Below, piece after piece: positions 1 to 10,500 of a stretch of DNA of 64,000 nt. Below the pieces are notes generated by a model. The model ran no database searches, had not been told where the DNA came from, and worked only from the letters and a program-made list of their open reading frames with translations. Position numbers and translations under genes: made by a program. Origin of the DNA: Rana temporaria (Eukaryota > Chordata > Amphibia > Anura > Ranidae); assembly GCF_905171775.1 (NCBI RefSeq), contig NC_053501.1, positions 16,010,143-16,074,142 of the forward strand. Reading direction: 5' to 3'. Position 1 is the first letter of the stretch; every line of letters starts with the position of its first letter.

Positions 1-615
1 AAAAACCCTCCAGAACCTCTGCTGCTGCAGTACAATAGTGCCTACCAGTTGCCACATACATCCAATTTATGATTGATGGATATATACGAAATATATTTTA
101 CCATAAGCGTTTGTGTTCCTGCAGTATAATCACGCTATCCTGTCTTCTATAAAGGAAAAAAAACAAAAAAACATAAATTTGATGCATGTGGCCATTAGGT
201 GGCGCTATTGTATGCAGTGTTAATTTTGGAACTAAATTTTGATTTAGTCTTAGGACTAAAATGGCTTTTTAGTCTTCTGCAATTGTTTTTAGTTGCATTT
301 AGTCGACTAAAACTCATTTTATACATCTAAATTAAATTGTAATGCATTATTTAAGCATTTCTCTACAATTTCCAAACTCATTATATACTGCTGGAGTGAA
401 AAATCGAATCTGTTATTATTTATGGCAGGGGTAATGAATTAAAATTCAAGGAGGTCCAGTCACTAAATTTTTTTTTTACGGCCGAGGTCCGAATCACAAG
501 TCTGTGCCATTAACGATTGTACATGTCTTTCTTCCCTTTTTTGGCGTAAGCCGCACTCTCTGGTGCTTTTCTTATGGTTTCCTCCACACGCTCTGATAAT
601 ACTCTGTGAATGTTA
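1..615. other. No gene; old repeat fragments
   Basis: No coding signal was seen. About 230-330 holds an AGTCGACTAAAA-type fragment that recurs at 1960-2130 and looks like a decayed hAT-type element. Pieces of the GTGG..TGGCGCTATT repeat of 2250-3530 occur near 30-60 and 185-215. Confidence 0.4.
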
Positions 616-1512
616 ATGTCCCCAATAGTGTTTCCCCTTACATCAAGTACCCCTACCAGAATAATCATTACATTGGGTGTCCCCATCAAAACACCCCCAT
701 AAATCAGTTGCCACCGTCAGGGTACCCCCTTATATCAGGTTATTCCATCAGGTTTCTTCATCAGACGGCTCCCCTACCTATCTGGTGTCTCCCATCAGTG
801 TGCCCCCTTACATCATTTGTCCCCTTACAGTAGGTGCCATCATCAGAGTGCCCCTTTACATCAGGTGTTCCCATCCGATTGTTCCTTTACATTAGGTGTG
901 CCCCTTTACATCAGGGGTCGCGATCAGAGTGGCACTTTACATTGGGGTCCCCATCAGAGTGTCCCTTTATATCAGGTGTCCCCATCACAGCGCACTTTAA
1001 ATCAGGTGTCCCCATCACAGAGCTCCTTTACATCAGGTGTCCCTATTACAGTGCCCCTTTACATCAGGTATTCCCGTCAGTGTGCCTCCTTATATCAGAT
1101 GTCCCCATCAGAGTCCCCTTAACATAAAATAAGGGTCACGCTGATGGGCACATTTTATATTAAGGGGCACTCTGATGGGCACAACAAAACATGCCCCTTA
1201 ACGTAAAATCTGACCATCAGAGTGCCACTTAAAACAAAATGTGCCCATCAGCGTGCCCCTTAACATAAAATAAGGGTCACACTGATGGGGACCTTTTATG
1301 TTAAGGGGCACTCTGATGGGCACATTTTATTTTAAGAAGCACGCTGATGGGTATATTTTTAATGTGCACACTGATGGGCACAACAAAATGTGTTCATCAG
1401 CGTGCACATTAAAAATATAACCATTAGCGTGCCCCTTAAAATAAAATGTGCCCATCAGAGTGCCCCTTAACATAAAAAAAAGGTGCTTATCAGCCTGACC
1501 ATTAACAAAATA
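616..1512. repeat. Minisatellite with orientation switches
   Basis: From 616 to about 1125 there is a unit of about 30 bp built around CATCAGAGTGCCCCTTTACA. From about 1126 to 1512 a related unit (TGATGGGCAC..CCTTAACATAAAAT) appears alternately in both orientations, giving several inverted pairs. The open frames here are by-products of the repeat. Confidence 0.8.
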
Positions 1513-2249
1513 TACCCAGCGGTGTGCACAAAAAAAATATATACTCATTAATGATCAGTACATCAGTGGCCCACATACCTTGCATGCAGGAGGGTACAAC
1601 TGAAATAACGAATTGGCGGACGCTGCAAGATTGCCAGGATTCAGGAACCGCAAGCAGCATTGGGGCAAGGCGCGCATTTGACGTCACGCCCCTACTCTCA
1701 GGGAGAGCCGGGAACCGCGAGCAGCAGGGGGGGGGGGGGCACGCACGTGACGTCACACCCCTACTCGCGGCCCGTGTCAACTCCGAGACCTGCGGTGAGG
1801 AGCAGGGGGCGGGAGCACGCACACACGCAGCGTCACTGGTTGCTGGGGAAACCCAGCGCTGACATTTACAATTACACTGGGGGTCTGGGGAGAAGCGTCA
1901 CTCGGGCCGCCATTTAGTGACGGCTGATTTATGGTATAGAGGTAGGAGCATGCACTACAGATCAGTGTTCATTTTGACATAAAATTTCAATTTAGTGTTT
2001 TTGACTAAAATGCCATTTTAGTTTTGGACCCATTTTAGTCATTTCAATTGTTTTAGTCGTATTTTAGTCAACTAACATGGTATTAAGTTAGGCGACTAAA
2101 ATGTTTTAGTCGTCAAAATGAATGCTGATTGTAGGTTCTGGAATGTGTTCTATATTAATATGTAAACTTGTATATAGCGTGGTACTATTTTATAGCAAGA
2201 GAGTGTATTATAACAAAAAAAAAAAAAAGAATAATTAATAAACAAAATG
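1513..2249. other. GC-rich patch and decayed element
   Basis: No gene recognised. A CpG-rich patch at about 1640-1915 holds two perfect TGACGTCA palindromes (1679-1686 and 1748-1755), each followed by a CCCCTACTC stretch. An AT-rich fragment at 1960-2130 contains repeated TTTTAGTC motifs. Confidence 0.45.
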
Positions 2250-2326
2250 GAACTGTTTGTATATGGCCAAAGGCTGGCACTATATACTGCAGGAACAGAG
2301 GAGCTGTTGGAGTGTGTTTTATATAA

Positions 2327-2466
2327 CAGGCATCTCCAAACTACGGCCCTCCAGCTGTTGCGGAACTACATGTCCCATGAGGCATCGTTTAAGCTCTGAC
2401 ATTCAAAGACATGACGGGAAATATAGTGCCTGAACAACTGAAGGGCCATAGTTTGGAAACCCCCTG
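2327..2466. mobile_element. hAT-type MITE
   Basis: A 140-bp element with imperfect inverted ends (CAGGCATCTCCAAACTACGG..GTTTGGAAACCCCCTG). It is flanked by near-identical 8-bp duplications, TTATATAA (2319-2326) and TTCTATAA (2467-2474). It has no coding capacity. Confidence 0.7.
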
Positions 2467-2600
2467 TTCTATAATAATACAGGGTCTGGCTGTGTGTGGC
2501 CACAAGGTGGCACTGCCATTCTGCAGGAACACTAGGAGCTTCTGCTTTGTGTCCTATATAGAGAGTGAAAGTTAAGTGTGGCTACAGGGTGGCGCTATTG

Positions 2601-3269
2601 CACTGCATTCACACCTTCGCGTATACGTTTTGCGGCGACAAAAAATAGGCGTTTTGTCCCGCGATTTGCGGCGACAAAACACGTCGTTTTAAACCGCGTT
2701 TTTTCTAGGCTCCATTCACACCTAGCCGTTTTATCGCCTGTAGCCCGACGCTACAATACGCCGGAGGGTCGAAATTGCATTGTTCTCTATGGAGACTGTT
2801 CACATCTCCTAACGCAGAACGCCGTACGTCAATAGAACGCCGAATTTCAAAAAAGTCCCGGACCCTTTTTCGACGCGCATATCGGGCGGCTTAGGCGTTC
2901 CGCATAGCCGACAATACAATGTAAAAAAAACGCGGTTTAAAACGACGCGTTTTGTCGCCGCAAATCGCGGGACAAAACGCCTATTTTTTGTCGCCGCAAA
3001 TCGCGGTACTTACGCCGCAAAACATACGCGAAGGTGTGAATGCAGTGTTACATTGTATTGTCGGCTATGCGGAACGCCTAAGCCGCCCGATATGCGCGTC
3101 GAAAAAGGTTCCGGGACTTTTTTTTTAAATTCGGCGTTCTATCGACGTACAGCGTTCTGCGTTAGGAGATGTGAACAGTCTCCATAGAGAACAATGCAAT
3201 TTTGACCCTCCGGCGTATTGTAGCGTCGGGCTACAGGCGACAAAACGCCTAGGTGTGAATGGAGCCTTA
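2601..3269. mobile_element. Palindromic composite of two CpG-rich MITEs
   Basis: The order is a-b-a'-b'. Block a (2601-2705, CACTGCATTCACACCTTCGC) returns inverted at 2930-3047. Block b (2706-2925, starting TCTAGGCTCCATTCACACC) returns inverted at 3047-3269. The blocks are rich in CG and read as foldback DNA elements. Confidence 0.7.
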
Positions 3270-3621
3270 TACTACAGGAACACAAGTGGAGCCTCTGAAG
3301 TGTGTTCTACAGAAACTGTCACGTGCGTGTGGCGCTGCAGTAACACTAGGAGCTTTTGCAGCATGTCCTATAGCGAGTAACAACTAAGTGTGGCCACAGG
3401 GTGGCGCTATTACACAGCAAGAACACAAGAGAAGCCTCTGCAGAAACTGACAGGTGAGTGTGGCCACAGGGTGGCGCTATTATACTGCAGGAACACAGAG
3501 GAGCGTCAGGCGTGTGTTCTATAGTGAGTGGGAGACCATCAGAGGCAGTGAGCGCCCCTTTTGCCCACAGCCCCAGTGCTGGCATCTCATCACACTGATT
3601 ATAAAAATGATCTTTATAGAG

Positions 3622-3780
3622 CAGGGATATGCAATTAGCGGACCTCCAGATGTTGCAAAACTACAAGTCCTATCATGCCTCTACCTCTGGGTGTCATGCT
3701 TGTGGCTGCCAGAGTCTTGCTATGCCTCATGGGACTTGTAGTTCTGCAACAGCTGGAGGTCCACCAATTTGATATCCCTG
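3622..3780. mobile_element. hAT-type MITE with perfect 8-bp duplication
   Basis: A 159-bp near-palindrome beginning CAGGGATATGCAATTAGCGG and ending with the inverted copy. It is flanked by identical TTATATAGAG-derived 8-bp repeats, TTATAGAG at 3614-3621 and at 3781-3788. A sister copy is at 18148-18306. Confidence 0.88.
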
Positions 3781-3788
3781 TTATAGAG

Positions 3789-4055
3789 GCTCCCATCATG
3801 CTACTGACCATATTGAACCTGAAATAAGAACTGTCTGTTGTTTGCAGGAACCATCTAAAGGAAATGAATAATCTTACTGGGCAATCTAGACAGTTTCTAT
3901 TACAGGCCCATTGATTGATGAGACGTTGCTGGACAGAGGAAAGGGACACCAATCTGATTATATAAAATTTGTATAGAAATGGATTTGAATATATTACAAC
4001 TCCGCTCTGATCTCCCCCACCCCCCGTTCCCCTCCTCCGCAGTCCTTGCCCGGGC
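3789..4055 (-). other. Probable ISM2 3' untranslated region
   Basis: This is the sequence just after the ISM2 stop codon, with no repeat that I recognise. I could not find a clear AATAAA on the minus strand here, so the transcript end is unknown. It may run into or past the hAT-type MITE at 3622-3780. Confidence 0.4.
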
Positions 4056-4576
4056 CTAGAACTCGCGGGCCTCCTGGAGCTGGGCCAGGTACTCCTCCTC
4101 AGGGGGGTTCTCTGGACAGCCGTGGCCATTGTTTGGGGGGCGCAGGGAGTGGATTCGGCTCCAGTCGCCCTTGCAAAGGATCCAGGGCAGCACATCGGCC
4201 TTGTAGTGAAGTTCGGGGGAGAAGTCGGCGCTGATGAGGTTGGGGATGGCGGCGGCGTGCCCGCGCGTTACCAGTTTGAGGGAATGGTCGTAGCAGCAGT
4301 GCTGAGCCCCCAGGCTGCTGCTGTCCCGGGTGAGTAAAGAGCGCAGACAGAAGCGTGCGCCCGGATTGTAGATGTCCAGCCTCTCCCGATTGCCACTTGC
4401 GTCCCTCCACCGGAAACTGCGCGCCAACGTCTCATCCCGCAGCACCAGCGAGCTGTAGACGGCCTCCGAGGGGTAGGAGCAGGGGCAACTTGGCAATTCT
4501 GTTAAGACCCGGTGCAAATAGTTACTGAGGAATTCACTCTTACAGGTGAGCCAACGATCGCAGCTGTCCAGGTGAG
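4056..4576 (-). CDS. ISM2: ISM2 last coding exon: AMOP domain and stop
   Basis: 521 nt, from the CCCTCAG acceptor to TAG at 4058-4056. It encodes the whole AMOP domain with C250, C256, C275 and C277 (PSCPCSYP), the QHCCYD pair, C379 and C398, and ends AQLQEAREF. Where mammalian isthmin-1 has an integrin-binding RKD motif, this protein reads LARSFRW, so that motif is absent. A KGD tripeptide is present at 380-382. Confidence 0.95.
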
Positions 4577-7500
4577 CTGAGGGCGAGAAAAGAGAGAGGT
4601 ATGAGGGTAGCATGGGGGAGATGAGTATGAGGGTGGCATAGGGGGAGACAAGTAATGAGATATGAGGGTGGCATAGGGGGAGATGAGTATGAGGGCGGCA
4701 TAGAGGATGGATGAGTATGATAATATGAGGGTGGCATAGGGGGAGATGAAAGTGAGATATATGGGGGGAGATGAGTATGAGAGTGACATGGGGGGGAGGG
4801 ACATGTATAAGGGTGGCATAGAGGGCAGATAAGCATTAGATAGATATCAGGGTGGCATTGAGGGGGAACGAGTATGATATATGAGGGTGGCATAGGGTGA
4901 GATGAGCAAGAGATGTGAGGGTGGCATAGGTGGAGACGAGTAATTGGATATGAGGGTGGCATAGGGGGAGACGAGTATGAGATATGAAGGTGGCATAGGG
5001 GGAGATGAGCAAAGAGATATGAGTTTGGCATAGGGGGGAGATGAGTATGAGATATTAGGGTGGCATAGGGGGAGACGAGTATGCGATATGAGGGTGGCAT
5101 AGGGGGAGAGGAGTATGAGATATGAGGGTGGCATAGAGTGGATGAGATATAAGGGTGGCATAGAGTGGATGAGATATGAGGGTGACATAGAGTGGATGAG
5201 ATATAAGGGTGGCATAGGGGGAAGATAAGTATGAGATATGAGGGTGGTATAGAGGAGATGAGTATGAGATATGAGGGTGGCAAAAGGGGGGAGATGAGTA
5301 TGAGATATGAGAGTGGCAAAAGGGGGGAGATGAGATATGAGGGTGGCAAAAGGGGGGAGATGAGTATGAGATGTGAGGGTGGCATAGAGGGGAGCTGAGT
5401 ATGATATATGAGTTTGGCATAGGGGGGAGATGAGTATGAGATATTAGGAGGAGACGAGTATGAGATATGAGGGTGGCATAGAGGGGAGATAAGTATGACA
5501 TATGAGGGTGGCATAGGGGGAGATGAGTATGACATATGAGGGTGGCATAGGGGGAGATGAGTATGAGGGTGGCATAGAGTGGAGATGAGTATGAGGGTGC
5601 CATAGAGGGGAGATGAGATATGAGGGTGGCATAGAGGGAGATGAGATATGAGGGTGGCATAGAGGGGAGATGAGTATGACATATGAGGGTGGCATAGAGG
5701 GGAGATGAGTATGACATATGAGGGTGGCATAGGGGGAGATGAGATATGAGGGTGGCATAGAGTGGAGATGAGATATGAGGGTGGAAAAAAGGGGGAGATG
5801 AGATATGAGGGTGGCATAGGGGGAGATGAGATATGAGGGTGGCATAGAGTGGAGATGAGATATGAGGGTGGCAAAAAGGGGGAGATGAGATATGAGGGTG
5901 GCATAGAGGAAGATGAGATATGAGGGTGGCATAGAGTGGAGATGAGTATGAGATATGAGGGTGGCATAGAGGGGAGATGAGATATGAGGGTGGCATAGGG
6001 GGAGATGAGATATGAGGGTGGCATAGAGGGGAGATGAGTATGTGATATGAAGGTGGCATAGAGGGGAGATGAGTATGACATATGAGGGTGGCATAGGGGG
6101 AGATGAGATATAAGGGTGGGGGGTGAGTGCAGAGGATGAGGATATAGAACAGAAAGGCAGTATAAATCTCACCATTATCTGGAGCCGGAGTTCCCCTGCT
6201 GGCCAATGTCGCCCACAAGAGGGTGGAGTTCTCGGTGTCGTCCTCCCCTGCGGAGTCAATAAGTAAACGTCATATAAAGGGGCACCCCGGGCAATAACTA
6301 TAATATGACATCACTGAGCATCAAGACAAACATTTCACATCAAATGTAATCATAGAATGGGGGCGGGGTCACAAATCTTACCTGGGCACGGCATCAGGTC
6401 ACACACACGGGATTCGGTGGCGGTGCAGGAATATCCGCAGGAGCGCGTGCGTTTCTGGCTGGGGTGACCGCAGGTAGCGCTACATGGAGACCAAGAACTC
6501 CACTCTTCCTCCTCGTAATCTGCCCAGCAACAACAAAAGCTTGTCATACATCACCCTGAAAGGGGGGGCAAACCTCATGACTGGGAGGAGTCAGATTCCA
6601 TGCCTCATACCTCCACCCTAAGTCACCCAGTAGTGGGAGGAGTCAGGCTCCAAGTGTCATACCTTCCCCTCTGTCACCTTGCAGTGGGAGGAGTCATAGT
6701 ACTCCCATCCCCCGGGGTGATTTGGGGATTGTGGAGACTCACCGTAATGATATTTGTCCTCTGAGATCCAGTTCTCTCCATTGGGATCTCGTCCGCTCAG
6801 GATGTTGTCCTCCCATTCATACTGTGAGGAATAGTCGCCCGCAACCTCTGACCCCGAGGGGCCCGGCGTGGAAGTCTCCTCACCAGGGATGTCATTGTAC
6901 TCCCAGAAGAGCGGCCAGAAGAGCTCATGCTGAGACACCCAATCCGGGTCCGCCCAATCCGTCCGCGTATCCGACAAATCCAACTCCACCTCCGTCTGAG
7001 ACGCCGGATCCACCTCAATCGTCACCTGGAGGGCGAGAACCGCAACAGTGACCCCGAAATACACACAGTGACATCACCACTCTCCAGATATAAGATATAT
7101 TATACAGGAGTGACATCACCACTGTCCAGATACAAGATATATTGTACAGGAGTGACATCACCGCTCTCCAGATATAAGATATATTAAACCAGGGTTTGAC
7201 AAATTTGCTTGGAATCTAGGAGCCAGCTAAAAAAGTTAGGAGCCAGAAAATGCGCCCCGTCCCGACGAGCTTGCGCGCAGAAGCGAACACGTACGTGAGC
7301 AGCGACTGCATATGTAAACGGTGTTCAAACCACACATGTGAGGTATCGCCGCGATTGGTAGAGCGAGAGCAATAATTCTAGCCCTAGACCTCCTCTGTAA
7401 CTCAAAACATGCAACCTGTAGAGTTTTTTAAACGTTGCCTATGGAGATTTTAAAGGGTAAAAGTTTGTCGGCATTCTACGAGCGGACGCAATTTTGAAGC

Positions 7501-10500
7501 GTGACATGTTGGGTATCAATTTACTCGGCGTAACATTATCTTTCATAGTATTAAAAAAATGGGGATAACTTTACTGTTGTCTTATTTTTTAATTCAAAAA
7601 AGTGTAATTTTTTCCCAAAAAAGTGCGCTTGTAAGACCGCTGCGCAAATACGGCGCGACAGAAAGTATTGCAACGATCGCCATTTTATTCTCTAGGTTGT
7701 TACGATAAAAAAAATATATATAATGTTTGGGGGTTCTAATTAGAGGGAAGAAGATGGCAGTGAAAATAGTGAAAAATTACATTAGAATTGCTGTTTAACT
7801 TGTAATACCAACGGCCACCACCAGATGGCGCCAGCTCACAAAAAGCCAAGTCCCCCTTCCAAGCCAAGTCGCCAGGACCCTATTTCTAGTCGCCATGGCG
7901 ACCTGGTGACCGGGATTTGTCGAGCCCTGTATTATACAGGAGTGACATCACCGCTCTCCAGATATACAGTGCCTTGCAAAAGTATTCACCCCCCTTGGAA
8001 TTTTTCGTGTTTTGTTGCCTCACAACCTGGAATTAACACGGATTGTTTGAGGATTTGCATCACTAAATTTACAGAACACGTCCACAACTTTGAAGATTTT
8101 TTTTTTTTACTGTGAAGCAACAAATGGGACAAAAGAACAGAAAAAGTCAATGTGCATAAGTATTCACCCCCCTAAAATCAATACTTTGTAGGGCCGCCTT
8201 TTGCGACTATCGCAGCTCCAAGTGGCTTTGGATAATTCTCTATGAGCTTCCCACATCTTTCTACTGGGATTTTCCCTATTCCTCCTCCTTGCAGAACTGC
8301 TCCAGCTTTTCAGCAGTCAGGACTCAGGACTGGTCGGAGTTGAGGGAGAGATGGATGGTGCTAAATACAGGGATCTTCTTCAGCAAAACCTGTAGCACTC
8401 TGTGTGTGATTGGAGGCCGGGAGGACGGGGGTTCCCCTTCCAGCAGGACAATCACCCCAAACACACTGCTAAAGCAACACTTGAGTGGTTTATGGGGGAA
8501 ACATGGAAATGGGTTGGAATGGCCTAGTCAAAGCCCAGACCTCAATCCAATAGAAAATCTGTGGTCAGACTTAACCACTTGCTTACTGGGCACATAAACC
8601 CCCCTCCTGCCCAGGTGAAATTTCAGCTTTCGGCACTGCGTCGCTTTAACTAACAATTGCGCGGGCGTGCGACGTGGCTCCCAAACAAAATTGACGTCCT
8701 TTTTTCCCCACAAGTAGAGCTTTATTTTGGTGGTATTTGATCGCCTGTGCGGTTTTTATTTTTTGCGCTATAAACAAAAAAGTGCGACAATTTTGAAAAA
8801 AATACAATATTTTTTACTTCTTGCTATAATAAATATCCCAATTTAAAAAAAAAAAACACATTTTTTTTCTCAGTTTAGGCCGATACATATTCTTCTACAT
8901 ATTTTTGGTAAAAAAAAAAAAAAATCGCAATAAGCGACTGGTTTGCGCAAAAGTTATAGCGCTTACAAAATAGGGGACAGAATTATTATTTTTTATTATT
9001 ATTTTTTTTTTTACTAGAAATGGCGGCGATCTGCGATTTTTATTGGGACTGCGACGTTATGGCGGACACATCGGACACATTTTTGGCGCCATTCACATTT
9101 ATACTGCGATCAGTGCTATAAATATGCACTAATTACTGTATAAATGTGACTGGCATTGAAGGGGTTAACACTAGGGGGTGAGGAAGGGGTTAAATATGTT
9201 TCCTATGAAGTGTTCTAACTGTAGGTGGGGGGGTGACTGGGGGGGGGGTGACCGATCTGTGTCCCTATGTACAAGAGACACAGATCGGTCTCCCCTCCAG
9301 AGACAGCACTGCTGTCTCTGTGTAAAACGGCAATGAGAGATGATCTCATATGTTTACATATGAGATCATCTCTCATTGGCCGCACAGATCGCAAACGGCC
9401 AATCTGATTGGCCGTTCGCGGCGATCTGTAATTGGCTGTGTCCAAGGGACACGGCCAACACAGATTTTCCCCGCTGCGCGCTCTGGAGCGCGCGCGGGGA
9501 CCGCCCAAAGGGGCGGACGTCAATTGACGTCCTGTTGGCTTTTGGGATCCGCGCTGTAGCCGTCAATTGACGGCAGGCGGATCCCAAGTGGTTAAAGATT
9601 GCTGCTCACAAGCGCAAACCATTCAACTTGGAGGAGCTGGAGCAGTTCTGCAAGGAGGAGGAATGGGGGAAATCCCAGTGGTAAAATGTGGGAACTCAGA
9701 GAGACTTATCCAAAGCGACTTGGAGCTGTGATAGTCACAAAAGGCGACTCTACAAAGTATTGATTTTAGGGGGGTGAATACTTATGCACATTGACTTTTT
9801 CTGTTCTTTTGTCCTATTTGTTGTTTGCTTCACAATAATCAAAAAATAAAAATCTTCAAAAGTCGTTTTCTGTAAAATAAATGATGCAAATCCTCAAACA
9901 ATCCGTATTCAAAAAATGCCAAAGGGGGGTGAATACTTTTGCACGGCGCTGTATATTACACAGGAGTGACATCACCGCTCTCCAGATATAAGTTATAGGG
10001 TCCCGTTGGTTCTAGTTATTGCTGTGATGATGGTTCAGTGATGCCCTCCCATTGGTTGGCTGTGTTGGGGGTCTCACCTGGATATTGGGGTTCTCAGAGG
10101 TCAGGTTGGCCCCCGATAAGCTCTGCAGGTCCAGGATGAATGGCGCCGCCTCCTCCGGACTCTGCTCCGTCCCGTGTGACGTCTGTTCTCCTCTCCCTGG
10201 GGTGACCTCTGATCTCTGGCTGTCCTGTACAGAGAGGACAATGTCAGCACTCGTCCCAGGAGCTTACACTCTAATCCACCCCCCCCCCAGGTCAGCTGAT
10301 ACAAAGTACTCGTCCCAGGAGCTTACACTCCAATCCCACAGCTCAGAAGATGAGAAATGACAGGGGACCCAAACCACCCTCTCTACTGTCATCACCATCC
10401 CCCCTCCATCATCACCATCCCCCCTCCATCATCACCATCCCATCATCACCATCCCCCCTCCATCATCACCATCCCCCCTCCATCATCACCATCCCCCCTC

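Larger units (their letters stand above)
2250..3530. repeat. Degenerate ~90-bp tandem repeat interrupted by MITEs
   Basis: Units with GTGGCCACAGGGTGGCGCTA and CTGCAGGAACACTAGGAGC recur at about 2255, 2495, 2575, 3320, 3390 and 3455. The series is broken by a hAT-type MITE at 2327-2466 and a palindromic composite at 2601-3269. Confidence 0.6.
7967..9951 (+). mobile_element. Tc1/mariner-type element with inner insertion
   Basis: The ends are CAGTGCCTTGCAAAAGTATTC and its inverted copy (..GAATACTTTTGCACGGCGCTG), flanked by TA (7965-7966 and 9952-9953). Without the inserted MITE it is 964 bp, shorter than a usual full-length Tc1 element of about 1.6 kb, so it is an internal-deletion derivative. 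Confidence 0.9.
7069..10000. repeat. 42-bp minisatellite of ISM2 intron 2, split by transposons
   Basis: Units of 41-42 bp (GAGTGACATCACCGCTCTCC followed by AGATATAAGATATATTATACAG) start at 7069, 7110 and 7152. The array continues at 7930-7966 and again at 9952-10000. The gaps are exactly a hAT-type element (7190-7929) and a Tc1-type element (7967-9951). Confidence 0.85.

Noticed and set aside
4540..6218. Long minus-strand open frames across ISM2 intron 5
   Set aside because: Minisatellite translation. The only coding part is exon 5 (6173-6247), where one of these frames happens to coincide with it.
7069..7189. Regulatory cluster of TGACATCA sites
   Set aside because: The motif recurs because of the 42-bp minisatellite; there is no independent evidence of function.
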